The notes beneath the pieces were generated by a model. It did not search any database, was not told where the DNA came from, and worked only from the letters and a program-made list of their open reading frames with translations. The translations under genes and the position numbers were made by a program. From Budorcas taxicolor (lineage: Eukaryota; Chordata; Mammalia; Artiodactyla; Bovidae), in NCBI RefSeq assembly GCF_023091745.1, contig NC_068910.1, forward strand, positions 37,187,272 through 37,251,271: a stretch of DNA of 64,000 nt, written 5' to 3'. Below, in pieces: positions 35,108 through 48,079 of the stretch. The number at the start of each line of letters is the position of its first letter. The stretch's first letter is position 1.

Positions 35108-37984
35108 AGCTGGCAAGGAACCCAGCACATTGTAATTTGTATTCAGCAAACATTTTTCTTCCAAGCTATACAAATCTTTACCTGTAACATAAAAACAACG
35201 CAAAATCCCAGAATGTTTGGAATAAATAATTTAGCACAATGAATACCTTGGAGTATATCATCTGTAGAAAGAAATGAAGTTGAGAATTGCAAAGACCCAA
35301 CTTATACTTTGAAAGTAAAATTAATACTTAATTTATAAAAGGAAAATGCTTCCTAACTAATTTTAGCATCCATAGAAACTTTATTTTCCAGCGACTTTTA
35401 AAGTTTTATTTCTTGACAGGATCTTCAAAAATGGCAATCTTATTTCTTTCTTAACTGCAGTATGACTATTAAGATGCTGTAAAAACTTGCAAATTAGGTT
35501 GTAAACAGCAGCAATGGAAGCATTAACTCTTTTAACCAAATTTCCTAAAGTGCACTTTACATTATCCTAGAGATAGATTTTAAACATTAAGCCTGAGTGC
35601 TTATATAAGAAGTCCGGTTTTCTATTTCCCAAGCACAGTGGTATAACTGTAGCTCTAATTTATGGCATACTTTGTAGGATCACTGATTAATTATACAGAC
35701 CTCCTGATGTTTCGTACTCTTTTCAACTTTGTTTCCCTCTGCTATTTGACCACTACAAAGCGAATATCCCTAAATCACTTATTATTCAGATTAACTCATT
35801 TTAAAAAATGAATTTACTATTCATATCCATTTTTTCATCTATCATTCTAACTCATAAATGTTATTAATAATTCTTCTGCTTATTCTTGGACTGAGCTCAT
35901 ACATATACACGTACACACAAACATACTCTGCATTATTCGCTCCTAGGCACACAATCAAGAAAAAGCTTCTAGTAAATTCTTTATCTGAATTTTACCATCT
36001 CCCCAAGGCAAACGTGTCTAACAATTCTGCCTGAGATCTTGGACACACAGATAACACAAAAAGCATTCTTTGTTGGGGTTAGCGTTAGCCAGTCTAATTT
36101 TTTTAAATGATTAGAGATATCAATTTGAATAATTTGCTACTGTGAGTGCTTTGAAAATAATTATAATACCTTTGGCTTGTTGCTTGAGATTAGCAGTATT
36201 TTCAGGACTTCTATATTCCTTTCATCATTAAAGTTTAACATTTATGCAAAAGCGTCCTTTACCAAATTTTCCAAGAATTATTGTGTGCTTATCATTAGAG
36301 GAAGATTTGTCAGAAAACTCTTTTGTACATATTCAGTTCAAGTATGTTCAAATATTATCGTGTCCTTCACTTTAAGTAGGTCAGATTCACAATGATCTGT
36401 TCTCCTCAGAACCCACCCCTGCAATATCCTTATCAAACTCCCCTTAACACTGGCATATCTAAATTATATCTTCTGTCAGTCCCCAAGACACCTTTAATTG
36501 TAGGGGCTTCCTCCTCCTTTCTTAAGCTCTTCACTTTGTCTGTCATCAGCTTCCCCTTGGAATCAGGAAAAGGTCCTTGCAGATTTGGGCTATTAAGTAG
36601 AAGCAGACCCATATATCAATTCCTTAAATGTTCTGTCGTCATGAGAATTATTTATTGGAACCCATTACCTGTGTGACTTTTCAGTTCTTTTTAGGTGGTT
36701 TGTCTGAAAAGAATAAAGACTCTTCCTTGAAAAGAAATAGCTTTCTTGTCCAGCCAGGGAGGAAAAAAATAGTACAACCTACCAGGTTCCTGTGTATATT
36801 TTTCACATGGCACTTGGTTGAGTATTTGTTGAGAGAAAAGAAGATTTAGGCAAAGACTCAGGTTGCTCATGGAAGTTTCTCCATTCTAGAACTGAAAATG
36901 CAGAGCACATACAAATAATTCCCCTGGAAAAGAGGATGCCAAAATATTAACTTTAGCACATAGAGTCCTTTTATGGGGCTTTATAGAAAATGGTAATATA
37001 GCTCACATACTTTGATGACCAAAACTTTTATGGCATCTCTTTGTACTCCAGGACACTGATATCTCTGGTTTCATCACATGGAGGCCTGTGAACTTTAAAA
37101 AAAATAAGTGTATATACTTGTGTTTGTGGTGGAGAGGGGCATGGGGAGAGAATGTTATATTTTGTTTCCAGTTCTTAAAGAGACTTCTACCCACCAGAAA
37201 AAGGTTAGAAATCAAGGTTTTAATCCAAGAGATTGTCCCTATTGTCTAAAATTCTCAAGACTAAATGAATTTTAATCCAATTATCATGCGTTCTGTGTAT
37301 TTCTTTGTACATAAAAGAGTGCATGAAATAATAAGCAGACAGAAAAAAGTGTAAGACTTTGGGCCCCGCTTTCTAGAAATTCTTTGGATAGATGGTGTGA
37401 TGGGTTATTGAGGCAGGACATGACAAATGCCGCATTTGTATCAAAAAGTCATGCATATGCAGTGTTGGGACCTTCCCCACACAGGTTGATGGCCTATTTG
37501 GTCAAAATACTGTAAAAGGAACTTGATCCTGGGAACCTGGTTAAAACAGATGTATGTTTCGCCAAGTGTAAGACTCACCCCTCTCCAAGGACTCTGCCTT
37601 AGCTGTTACGCAGTATGTGGACACTGAATGCCAGTGAATCACATGCTTCTCTTTCACTCCTGAGTCCATCAAGGAGAAAGTCAGTCTGGTCCTGCTGTGT
37701 CTGAACACTTGAAATCCTGGTTAATACCTCTCTTCCCAAAGAAGAAGCAGGCCATCAGCTCAGTGTCCTGGCGGATAAGCAAACCCAGCTGGAACATGAT
37801 AACTTAGCTATGTTTTTATCACGTTTATTTTTATGGCTAACATCTATTGATGACTTCTATTTATAGTAGTGATATAAAGTTTGCCTTATTTAATTACTTT
37901 CATTTTAAACTTTGAGCCATTTAAAGGAAATATTGTGACTATTAATTATAATAATGATACAGAAAATAATAATAGTAAAAGTGA
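35108..37984. other. Repeat-poor AT-rich intron
   Basis: Nearly 2.9 kb without a named transposon apart from doubtful L2 wording near 36380-36600. Overlapping ORFs of 72-94 codons (36177-36849 +) have no recognised domain. No exon found. Confidence 0.5.
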
Positions 37985-38098
37985 TCATTGCAGCTAACAT
38001 TTATTAGGTGTTTACAATGCAACACCACAGTTATAAATGTTCCATGGTTATTTTTACATTTAGCCTTCTCACAAATTATATAAAATGGAGATACAGTA
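37985..38098 (-). mobile_element. MIR SINE, left half
   Basis: CAGCTAACATTTATTAGGTG, then GCCTTCTCACAAATTATATA, then AAAATGGAGATACAG is reverse MIR. It stops where the CHR-type SINE begins. Confidence 0.75.
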
Positions 38099-38293
38099 AT
38101 TGTTTTATTTTAATTTTTTTTTATAATTTATTTGGCTACCCCAGGTCTTAGTTGCAGCACATGGGAATCTTTTCTTGCAACTTGCACACTCTTACTTGCA
38201 GCATGCAGAATCTAGTTCCCTGACCAGGGATCAAACCCGGGCCCCTGCATTGGGAGCGTGGAATCTTAGCCACTGGACCACCAGGAAAGTCCA
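38099..38293 (-). mobile_element. CHR-type SINE inserted in MIR
   Basis: T-rich tail side, TTAGTTGCAGCACATGGG, and tRNA-like head (TTAGCCACTGGACCACCAGG, AAAGTCC). It splits the MIR. Confidence 0.85.
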
Positions 38294-38400
38294 TGTTTAT
38301 TATTATTTTAGAGATGGCAGACTGGAGCCCAGAGAAGCTACGAGACTGTCCCAAGTCACGTGTCTAATATATATCGGGGCAAGGATTCAAGCCATCTGCT
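38294..38400 (-). mobile_element. MIR SINE, right half
   Basis: Continues the MIR after the CHR insertion: TTATTATTATTTTAGAGATG, then CCCAGAGAAGCTACGAGAC, then AAGTCACGTG. Confidence 0.7.
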
Positions 38401-39114
38401 GATACATATGAAACTGGGAGCATGCCAGGGAGTTTGGGAAAGTGTGGATTATATGATCATGATGGTGATCCAGTTAGGAGCTGATGTCCTTCTGCAGGAG
38501 GCGGAAATAGATGCTGCTGGTGTGCCGGTGGTGGTGTGGGAATTTTAGCTGGGCCCTGACAGTGGTGTTCTATTGTGATTTTTGCAGGAACTAGGAAACT
38601 CCACTTTGATTTCTTCTCTTAGCAATATTACAGGGACCTGGGGTGGGGGTTTGAAACACATAAACCATGATCCTGCAATTCCCAAAGAGTTGAAAATTGG
38701 GTACATATCAAATTAAAACATTTTTTTTCCAGCATAGCCAGTATAGCTCTTTGTGTTGTAAAAGCCTCCTCTCCTTACCAAATTTCATAATCTATACAGT
38801 GAGCCTCCCTTTCTAATTAATAATTAACATTGTCTTCCAGGCATTTTAGTCACTTCAAGGTAAAGGAATCTTCTGTGATTACAACTTCATTACGTTTGTA
38901 AGTTTTCTTCTCTTTTGTCTCTGCTTTAAGAGAATAATGTGAACACAAATTTCTCAATATTAGAAAAAGGAATTTCAGCAAGTAAAATCCAAAAAAAAAG
39001 TATTTAACTATAATAAAAGATCTAATGGCAAGTTTAAGGAAAACCCCTCACATGGGGTAATGATGTTTTTCGTTTCTTATTTTGTTTCTTTCCTGAGCTC
39101 TCCAGCACCACAGA
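38401..39114. other. Unique intronic DNA
   Basis: No named repeat; nothing gene-like. Confidence 0.4.
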
Positions 39115-39340
39115 ATGGCTTGGTAGAGAGTGCAGACTTTGTAATGAGATCTGAGTTAGAAAACCTACTCCTTCCTTTACTAATTACATTAACCTTGGAC
39201 ATTTAATTTACTTTTCTGGATTTCGTTTTTTCTCAACTGAAAACTTAGAATAATAATGCTTCTTGGGATTGTCATGCAGATTAAATGTGATGTATTAATA
39301 CAAGCATCCAGCAGCACCCAATAGTATGTTGTAGGTGCTT
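39115..39340 (+). mobile_element. MIR SINE
   Basis: Sense MIR: GAGTGCAGACTTTGTAATG, ACCTTGGACATTTAATTTAC, GGGATTGTCATGCAGATTAA, CACCCAATAGTATGTTGTAG. Confidence 0.75.
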
Positions 39341-39472
39341 TCTTCTCCTTGTCCTGCCCAACACTCAACTCAGTATGTATTTAAAGACATTCCTCTGGGT
39401 CTTTTGGTCTGTTTCTATACATATCTTCTCTTTTATTTCCAATTATTTCTAAAGACAGCTAGTAGTCACTTA

Positions 39473-40153
39473 GTTCAGTTCAGTCGCTCAGTCGTGTCCG
39501 ACTCTTTGCGACCCCATGAATCACAGCATGCCAGGCCTCCCTGTCCATCACCATCTCCCGGAGTTCACTCAAACTCATGTCCATCGAGTCAGTAATGCCA
39601 TCCAGCCATCTCATTCTCTGTCGTCCCCTTCTCCTCCTGCCCCCAATCCCTCCCAGCATCAGAGTCTTTTCCAATGAGTCAATTCTTCGCATGAGGTGGC
39701 CAAAGTATTGGAGTTTCAGCTTCAGCATCATTCCTTCCAAAGAACACCCAGGGCTGATCTTTAGGTTGGACTGGTTGGATCTCCTTGCAGTCCAAGGGAC
39801 TCTCAAGAGTCTTCTCCAACACCACAGTTCAAAAGCATCAATTCTTTGGTGCTCAGCCTTCTTCACAGTCCAACTCTCACATCCATCCATGACCACAGGA
39901 AAAACCATAGCCTTGACTAGACGGACCTTTGTTGGCAAAGTAATGTCCTTGCTTTTGAATATGCTATCTAGGTTAGTCATAACTTTCCTTCCAAGGAGTA
40001 AGAGTCTTTTAATTTCATGATTGCAGTCACCATCTGCAGTGATTTTGGAGCCCCCAAAAATAAAGTCTGACACTATTTCCACTATTTCCCCATCTATTTG
40101 CCATGAAGTGATGGGACCAGATGCCATGATCTTAGTTTTCTGAATGTTGAGCT
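39473..40153 (-). mobile_element. BovB 3' end with 215-codon open frame
   Basis: TTCAG units at 39474-39483, then the BovB terminus. An open minus frame (40127-39480) covers the C-terminal reverse transcriptase region (FELWCWRRLLRVPWTARRSN). Truncated before the YADD box. No active site, so not functional. Confidence 0.93.
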
Positions 40154-41243
40154 TAAAACTTGGTTATTAAACTACTCTAATGTCCTAAGAGTTTGTTATA
40201 TAAAACTTCCTGAGTCCCTTGTAGTTTAATAATACATTTTTCTCATTATAAAATTAACATTACTTATTATGATGCTTTGATTAAAATATATAGAAGTATA
40301 GAAAATAAAATATTATATTACCTTCCTGTCCCCACCTCATTTATCTTCCTAGTGCCTTATAGGTTTATTTGAAAGTATCTCAGGTCATAGGAAAGTGGAA
40401 GAAAGGAATTCTAAGTATTATATTAATAGAGACACAGAGAAGTCCTGCCTCAAGGAAAGATAGCAATTTAAGAAACAAATTTTCAATAAAACATGTCCTT
40501 TAATTTCTTTCTTTCTTTGCAAGACATGGTATTTTTAGTGTTATTTGTAATGTATAAAATTGCAAAGTTTTACCTGTTCAAGAAATATATTTCCCACGTT
40601 CATTCAAGCACCATGTCACAAAGAATAATCAAAATGAACTTTACGATATTAAATACTCATCTTGCCCTGGGCAGTACTTCCTTCCAGGTTATTTTATGAA
40701 GCTTTGAAAACTGTTGTTCAGAGAAAGTTAGACCCAGATCAAACCAGGTTAAACAAACATGATCTTATTTTCTCTTCCAAGTGCTGCTGCAGGCAAGGGC
40801 AACAGGCTCTGAACTGCTGGTTGTTCTGCAGGCAGAAATACACAGGTTGTTCAGGGGTTTATTAAACTCGAATCTGATGACAGAAAGCAAATTATCTCTA
40901 AGGGAACTTTATCACCAGGGTGTCTGTGCAGTACCACAATGCCAATGCTGCCTTGGACACTACACGGAAAGACTAGTGACAGGTTGGCCTGAAATCACCC
41001 TTGGACTAAGTCTCTTCGCACTGACCTTCACTTACATTTGTCATCCAAAACATACTTCTTTCTTAAGATGGGAAGCAAAGCCATCTTCTACAGCTATCCA
41101 CTGACTCTTTAGAAGCTGTACGTTACTATGAAACAGTATTTATATAAATCAGGAGAATTCACTCTTTCCCAGTCAGGCTGAGAATCTCTATGTATTTCTT
41201 GAAATTTATAATATCAAGCAAACTTCAGTTAAAGTTGTATTAG
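40154..41243. other. Unique intronic DNA
   Basis: No named repeat. ORFs of 67-107 codons (40493-41104 +) overlap in different frames and have no recognised domain. Confidence 0.4.
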
Positions 41244-41733
41244 AGTTCTCCAGGAAAACAGAACTGAGAGGGTATATAATAGAAGATTTATTATAGGAAT
41301 TGGCTCACATGTTTATGGAGGCAGGAGATCCCATGATCTGCTATTTGCAACCTGGAGAACCAGGAGAGCTAGTGGTGATGTGCAGAGTGAGTTCCAAGGC
41401 CTGGAGATGAGGGGAGTCAATGGTATAAATCACAGTCTGAGTCTTAAAGTCCAAAAAGCAGGAGCACTAATGTCTAAGGTCAGGAGAACAGGGTTGTTCC
41501 ACTTCACATAAAGAATCGATTCTGCCTTCCTGTGCCTTTTTGTTTCCTCAGCCCTCAGGGGATTGGATGATGGCCATCCATACGGGTGAAGGCAACCTTC
41601 ATTCTGTCTGCTGACTCAGATTCTAATGTTTCCCAGAAACACCCTTCCAGACACACTCAGAAATAATGTTTTACCAGCCGTCTTAATATCCCTTAACCCA
41701 GTCAAACTGACACATAAAATTAACCATCACAAA
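41240..41733. repeat. Ancient LTR-like repeat with TG...CA ends
   Basis: Begins TGTATTAGAGTTCTCCAGG, includes GGAATTGGCTCACATG, and ends TAAAATTAACCATCACA, about 490 bp. This matches a widespread mammalian repeat whose family name I cannot fix. TG...CA ends suit a solo LTR of an old endogenous retroelement. No coding part. Confidence 0.55.
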
Positions 41734-42884
41734 AGTTAAAATATCTTTTGACTTTTATTAGATAGCCAGGTTCAAACTCACCAAGTCCTAATTTTTTTTT
41801 TCCCTTCAAAACAAAGTTTTGGTGTTTTTAGCTGATGTCTGCGGCACACCGATGCCAGTTAACTTGCCAGGCTTTTCCTGTTTCTAACCTGGCACAAATT
41901 CAGGGACAGCTCTGAGCCCATATGTCTTCAGCTCTGTTGGTCACAGGCTGATTCTGCTGTTGATAGGTTGAATATACAAATCTTTGTCTCTTCCTGGCCA
42001 CCTCTCCACTCCCTCAAAGTTTTAACTACTTCATGAGTGTTGTATTTTAAAACTCTTTTGTATTGCTATTGCCTCAAAGGCAAGTAAAGATAAGGCCTTT
42101 CTACAGAAATTCTAGTTCTATGCAGAACTACTTAGAAAGCCTCAGGGCACCATTTTGGTAGAGATCTCCTCTACCTAATTTTGACCATAATTTTAATATC
42201 AAAATTAATATTAATTAATTGTCTAGACAACAAAGAAAGGATAGACTGGAAGAGCTTCTTGATTCCAACAAGTAAACCTGGTTAACTAAAGAAGAAATTG
42301 AAATCGCTGTTCAGACTTAATTTCCTGTTGGACTTTTCCATATTATTCATTACCACATCAAACTGTCCTTTAGACTTCACTTTTGATTATTAGTTTACTA
42401 CCTTTGCTGCTGTGTTCATTTGCTAAGGAGTGTCCGACTCTTTTCGACCCCAAGGAGTTTACCTTGTGGGTATTTAGGGACGAGAGCTACAGACAGAGTC
42501 AGCAATCCATGCAAGAGTTTAATGTATGACGTGCTGAGTATTTCTAGAAACAGGAAAGTTAGCCTGGTTGGATACGGAAGAGTCATGAGACAGTAGTAGG
42601 TGAGAGCCAAGAAGTAATGTGGAGATGAATGTAGCAGAAAATGAAGGCCTTGTGTATTGCTGAGAATATTTACTTCTCTTGCTTTGAATGCCCTCAGGGG
42701 AGCCATAGTATGGTTTGATCAGAAAAGTGATATAATTTGCCTTTTTTTTTTTAAGAAGCTGTCTGGATGTTGTGTTGTGGATTGATTGTAAAGGTGCAGG
42801 TGAGCAGAGGCCCCAGTAAGAAGTTAATGCCCTAATCAGGGAAGGGATGTCCTTGGCTGACTCCAGGGTGGTAGCAGAGGTTGT
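41734..42884. other. Unique intronic DNA
   Basis: Mostly unique. 42411-42456 is a short Bov-A-like remnant (GGAGTGTCCGACTCTTTTCG). Confidence 0.45.
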
Positions 42885-43020
42885 TGATGTTCAGTTGCTA
42901 AGTCATGTCTGACTCTTTGTGACCCCCTGGACTGCTGCATGACAGGCTTCCCTGTTCTTCACTATCTCCCAGAGTGTGCTCAAACTCATGTCCATTGAGT
43001 CAGTGATACCATCCCACCAT
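42885..43020 (-). mobile_element. BovB 3' terminal fragment
   Basis: GATGTTCAGTTGCTAAGTCA through CATTGAGTCAGTGATACC; only the last 130 bp of the element. Confidence 0.85.
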
Positions 43021-43224
43021 CAAATAAAGAGCAATAATTTCAAGTCTCTGTAACTACTATTGGGAAGAAGGGCCAGGCCATGGAGAAGGGAAGTGGATGC
43101 ACTGGGGACTACGTGTGATGGTTCTGTGCCCAGAGGAGCAAGTCCACTCCCCCACATCACCCCTTCTTCCCATCCTCTGATGGCTACAGAGTAGGCCCTG
43201 AAGCCGCTTGCCCTACCCAGACCA

Positions 43225-43672
43225 ACAACTCTGGTGGGTTTCTGCTCTTGACACTGTCGGTTGAAGGATATCCCTTAAATTCATGTCTACCTGAAGTTAA
43301 AATGAAGTCATACAGGTTTAGGATGGACCCTAATCCAGTGACTCATGTCCTTGTAAGAAGAAGAAAATGTGGGTACAGACACATGTGCAGAGAAAAGGTG
43401 CTGTGAGGAGACACACAGGAAGAGCCACCCGTGACAGTGGAGTCAGAGACTCAGCGTGATGCATCTGTCAGCCGAGCAGCACGAGGGACTACTGGCCGTC
43501 ACCAGAAATGAGAGGCAGGAAGGCGTCTCCTTCAAAGCCTCCAGAAACAACCAGCTCTCCCAGCACCTTGATTTTAGACCTCTGCGCTCAGAACCGTGGG
43601 ACAGTCAATCCTCTGGTTTTAAGTCACCTGATTCTTGATACTTTGCTATGGCAGTTCTAGAAAATGAACATA
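43225..43672 (+). repeat. MLT1-like LTR (ERVL-MaLR)
   Basis: Order TTGAAGGATATCCCTTAAAT, CATGTCCTTGTAAGAAG, CTCCCAGCACCTTGATTTTA, then TACTTTGCTATGGCAGTTC, as in old MLT1-type LTRs. The 60-codon ORF inside is meaningless. Confidence 0.65.
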
Positions 43673-44040
43673 AAGCCCAATTTCTCCTCGTCCTCCCATT
43701 GTTCTGTGTGGCATGTCTGGGGTGGGGGAAGTCCAAGAGGTAGAGAAGTGTGATCTTAAGCCTCAAGGCCGCCCCAAGCCCTGTCCCATTGGCTCAGAAC
43801 AGGGACACAGCTTAAAGTATTGTCCAAAGGCCACAGGAATGAGGAAGTGGCATGAATTAACTGTTCAAGCCAGGCATGGCAAGAGCAAGAAAGCCCACCA
43901 ACTACTTAAGCAGTTTCTTCTCCTTCCCAGTGGCCCGTTGGTGCCCTGAGATGTGTTGCAGGACTCCCCCCATCTTCCCATTTGCCATAATGAGCCAGGA
44001 ATGGGGTTTTGTATGAAATCACCCAATTATTTGGTTTAAA
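43673..44040. other. Unique intronic DNA
   Basis: A 78-codon ORF (43713-43949 +) without recognised homology; otherwise nothing seen. Confidence 0.4.
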
Positions 44041-44052
44041 AGAAAATTCTGT

Positions 44053-44489
44053 AAGTCTTATTTGTTTTTCTGCCTCAGGGACTGTCCTACAGAATGAAGT
44101 AAGTCAGAAAGAGAAAAGCAAATATCATATATTAATGCATATATGTGAAATCTAGAAAATGGTACAGATGGGCATATTTGCAAAGCAGAAATAGACACAG
44201 AGATCCAGAAAATAAACGTGTGGACACCGGAGGGAGGAAGGGAGGGTAGGATGAATTGGAAAATTGGGATTGACATATACACGCTGCAATATATAAAACG
44301 GATAACTGATGAGAGCCTACTATATAGCGCTGGGAACTGTGCTTAATGTTATGTACGGACCTAAATGGGAAGGGGATTCAAAAAAGAGGGGGTGCATGTA
44401 TACGTGTAGCTCATTGAATTTGCTGTCCAGTAGAAACTAACACAACACTACAAAACAATAATGCTCCAATAGAAACTAAAAAAAGAAAG
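44053..44489 (+). mobile_element. L1-BT 3' end with perfect 12-bp target-site duplication
   Basis: From GAATGAAGTAAGTCAGAAAG to the A-rich end. AGAAAATTCTGT stands at 44041-44052 and 44490-44501. The first 35 bp (44053-44088) are not clearly L1 and may be filler at the 5' junction. Confidence 0.9.
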
Positions 44490-44501
44490 AGAAAATTCTG
44501 T

Positions 44502-45853
44502 GCTGACTGAAGCAAACAGGCTTGTGGCTAGGCAGTTCTTTCTCATTTTAGGGCATCACTTGTGGTTCCTGGGACCAGGGGTCCTGTGATAGCTCCACCA
44601 TCCTGTCAGTTTGCTTGAGCTAAGATGTACAATACTTCTGTTAAAGTTTTATAATATATTTCAGCCCCCCAGGAGTGTTCACTCCCCTTGTAATGTGTAA
44701 GCCTATTCTTTTGTGCTCGGGCTTTCAACTTCCAAACATGTTTTCTGGAACTCCTCACATATAAAAGAAAGAAGAAGCCTCCTATACTCTCTGAATTTTT
44801 TTTTAACTATGTGTGATTTCTAAGTGAGTTATGTTTTCCCTGGTCTAACAATATGAAAGATAATATTTAATTTAACTGAACAGTTTGATACTTCCTTTGT
44901 TGAAAGGAAGTTATTAATTCATAATTCCTCCCTTTGCAGAAGGGGAGAATTTGTACTTTCATGGGATTGACTTTTAAGGGAAGTGTCTCCTTATGACTCA
45001 GGGGCAGGTGAGGACATGCTGCCTGTGTCCCCAGCAGTCGGGCTTCCGTGGAGAACAACCCAGAAAATCATAGGTGGCCATTTTGGAATAACCCTCCTCT
45101 GTAGGGTGATAGAATATTGTGGAGTTGGCAGCTTTTGTCATCTGTTACCAGAGCCCCAAAAGAGAAAAGATCAGCATTTTTAAAGGTCCAGTGTCCCCAG
45201 ACTGGTTTTGATTTATAGGACTGACAAGGTCAGCTCTTCAGTGACTGTAACCCAGAGCCTCATATTGAGAAAGAGAGATTCAATTTGTCTCATAATTCCA
45301 GATTCGCTCCCATACCCTATGGATCTGCAGTCTCCAGATGACACTGGGGCAACAACTGCTTCTCTATGCGATAGGTAATTTACTGTGTTGTGAATTAGAT
45401 GACCTCGTCTCATACAGAGAAAATTAAGTCCTGTGTCATACCTTTATTTTTTACTACTTGCTGCTTTATCATCTTCGACTTTTCTCTGATACTATCAATG
45501 TTTTAAAAAGAGCCTAAAGGTCGGTCAAGGCTAAACCTTCTGTTCTAAGCCAGAAGCAGATTTACATTTTCAATTTTTTTTTTAATCTAACTCCATCACT
45601 ATGCATGAGTATTAGGAGGAGCTCAAAGTTCAATCTCAAGCTAATAGCTGCAGGTTAGTCCGTAGTCTGAAATGGGGGAATTAAAATGAAGTGGAAACTT
45701 TGAAACCTGTTTGAGAAACAAATGTGAAAATAAAACTATTTTTAGACTAGAATGAGGCACTTTATTAATGGAACAAACATGAATGTAGAAATATTCACTG
45801 AAAAATAGGTTGGTATAGGATCCACGTGGAAGGGAAGCAAGTATCTAAACATT
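44502..45853. other. Unique intronic DNA
   Basis: No named element or exon seen; T-run near 45576-45586. Confidence 0.4.
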
Positions 45854-46188
45854 AGTTGTTCATTTTGCTAAGTTGTGTCTGATTCTTTGTGACCCCATGG
45901 ACTACTGTAGCACACCAGGCTTCCTTGTCCTTCACTATCTCCCAGAGTTGGCTCAAACTCATGTCGATTGAGTCAGTGACATCATCCAGCCATCTCATCC
46001 TCTGCTGCCCCCTTATCCTCCTGCCCTCAGTCTTTGCCAGTATCAGGATCTTTTCCAGTGAGGCAGCTCTTTGCATCAGGTGGCCACAGTATTGGAGCTT
46101 CATCTTCAACATCAGTCCTTCCAGTGAATAGTCAGGCTTGATTTCCTTTAGGATTGACTTGTTTGATGTCCTTGCAGTCCAGGGAGAT
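45854..46188 (-). mobile_element. BovB 3' end, 0.33 kb
   Basis: TTGCTAAGTTGTGTCTGATT through TTGCAGTCCAGGG. An open minus frame of 86 codons is the last part of the reverse transcriptase ORF (45852-46112). Confidence 0.88.
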
Positions 46189-46209
46189 CAAAGCAGTCAA
46201 TTTCTAGCT

Positions 46210-46344
46210 GCTGCTGCTGCTGCTGCTAAGTCACTTCAGTCATGTCTGACTCTTAGCCATCCCATGGACTGCAGCCTACCAGGCTCCTCCATCCATGGGA
46301 TTTTCCAGGCAAGAGTACTGGAGTGGGGCGCCATTGCCTTCTCC
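46210..46344 (-). mobile_element. Bov-A monomer with 12-bp target-site duplication
   Basis: GCTGCTGCTGCTGCTAAGTC start and one Bov-A unit ending CCATTGCCTTCTCC. CAATTTCTAGCT stands at 46198-46209 and 46345-46356. A single-unit insertion is thus a genuine 5'-truncated integration. Confidence 0.93.
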
Positions 46345-46403
46345 CAATTTCTAGCTATGTAACCACTATTTCTAGCTATATAGTCATCTAAAGTCCTCCT
46401 GAT

Positions 46404-46530
46404 TGCACTTCCCTGGTGGTCCAGTGGTTAAGACTCGATACTTTCATTATAGGGGACACAGATTCGACCCCTGCTTGGGGGACTGAGATCCCACGTGACA
46501 CATGGTGTGGGATGTGAGGACTTTAAATAT
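46404..46530 (+). mobile_element. CHR-type SINE, sense
   Basis: CACTTCCCTGGTGGTCCAGT, AGATTCGACCCCTGC (B box), GAGATCCCACGTGACACATG, A-rich end. Confidence 0.82.
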
Positions 46531-46794
46531 AAAGTCCTCCTGATCTGTAGAGGTTTCTGTACGCAGGAGGTTTACAATAGATATTTATGAGTCCGGTTTT
46601 TCATCCCCTTCCAGGACTGTTTGTTGTCACCTGTATCCTTCATTAAGCATACTGCTGTGTTGCTGGGCTTCCGAGGGGTGAAGAATGACTACTCAAGAAT
46701 GACTTGAGAGTAGTCTTAGCCTTAACAGAGTCCTGTATTAATGTTTGAAACAAGGGATCTGTAGGAGGGGACAGAGCTTTAGCTAATAGCACAT
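46531..46794. other. Unique intronic DNA
   Basis: No named element seen. Confidence 0.4.
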
Positions 46795-47040
46795 TTGGCA
46801 AATGCGTGCACTTATGTGGTGCATTTTATGTGCCATGTACTGTTCTGAGCATTGCATATCTTTACAGCAAACCATGAATATAGTTACTTTTATTATTCCA
46901 TTATCTCAAATAAAAAATTTAGGTTCAGAAGAACTAACTTACCCAAAGTCACACAGCTCATAACTGGTACAAGCCTGATTTGAGTCTAGACAACTTAGTT
47001 CCAGAACATATGTTTTTATTCACTACACTGCATTGCTCAC
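46795..47040 (-). mobile_element. MIR SINE
   Basis: Reverse MIR: TTTTATGTGCCATGTACTG, TTTATTATTCCATTATCTC, ACTTACCCAAAGTCACACAG, TTGAGTCTAGACAAC. Confidence 0.82.
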
Positions 47041-47638
47041 ATAAGGAAGTGGTTGAATTTCCCAAAAGAGCAGTTCTTCCAATTTCATATTGAACCTGCA
47101 ATTGGATTATCCCTAGGAAGAATGAGCAGTCCCAGAAGTATGATGAGATTTAATGACAGGCACTAAAAATTACGAATTCTACAAATTCCCCCTCCCTGGC
47201 CTTCTCCATTGTCTGGAACTCTAGCATCAGAGGCTTAGGTCTCTACTCAACACTGTGGAAAACAATGGAAAGATTAAAATTAAACTGGTGTCAGGAGATG
47301 AACTCTTAAAGATGGACAGACCTGTTCTTTGAAAAATTACTTTTTCATTTCATAAGGCTCCTAGAAAATTGGACAGGGATGTTTTGAGAATAAAGGGAAA
47401 GCAGAGCCTTGGGAGAGAAATGAAGAATCAGCTGGGTCCTGCAGCTGAGTAGCAACTGTATGTTAAATACCTTTTGTGCATGAAAATATCAAAATTAGGA
47501 ATGTCAGGATGCAAGTGATGCTCAGAAAAACATTTGTACAGCTCTTTAAAGTTAAAAGAAACTCTCACATATCTGATCTATTGTAGCAGATAGCCATCAT
47601 AATATCCTATGTAATTAAAAAAATAAAGACTGATGGAG
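47041..47638. other. Unique intronic DNA
   Basis: No named element seen. Confidence 0.4.
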
Positions 47639-47835
47639 ACCAGTGGCTCTTCGCTGGGGGTGGATGTGTCCAGAGATTATTTGGGAGATATTTTTGATTG
47701 TCATGATTTGGGAGGACAGGCATAGCCAATGAAGTACAGTGGGTAAGGGACAAGGATGCCCTTAAATATCCTCCCTGTGACAAAGACGTCTCTGGTCCAG
47801 AACATCAGTAGTGCTGAGGTCGAGAAACCTTGTCT
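47639..47835 (+). mobile_element. MER5A (hAT-Charlie non-autonomous)
   Basis: CAGTGGCTCTTCGCTGGGGG, TGTCATGATTTGGGAGGAC, GAACATCAGTAGTGCTGAGG, TCGAGAAACCTTG: near full-length MER5A with terminal inverted repeat ends. Confidence 0.88.
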
Positions 47836-48079
47836 TGGAGCGTAAGTATTTTGGTCAGGTCATATACCTCGCAAGTATCAGGGTCAAAGCTAGAACCCAA
47901 GTCATCTGATGGCAAATCCTTTATTTGTTTCCTTATTTATATCCTTGGGCATTATACAGTATGCAGTGCGATGCAAGCCTTTTAGATCTGGAGAATTTTA
48001 AAAGTATAAATTATGAGTAGCCCTTTAGTGCTTCAGAAGAGTCAGATCACCCCTCAGAGTGTTTAATACATCCTAGGCC

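Noticed and set aside
46210..46224. CAG/CTG repeat expansion site
   Set aside because: It is the normal CAGCAGCAG tail of Bov-A2; only a few units.
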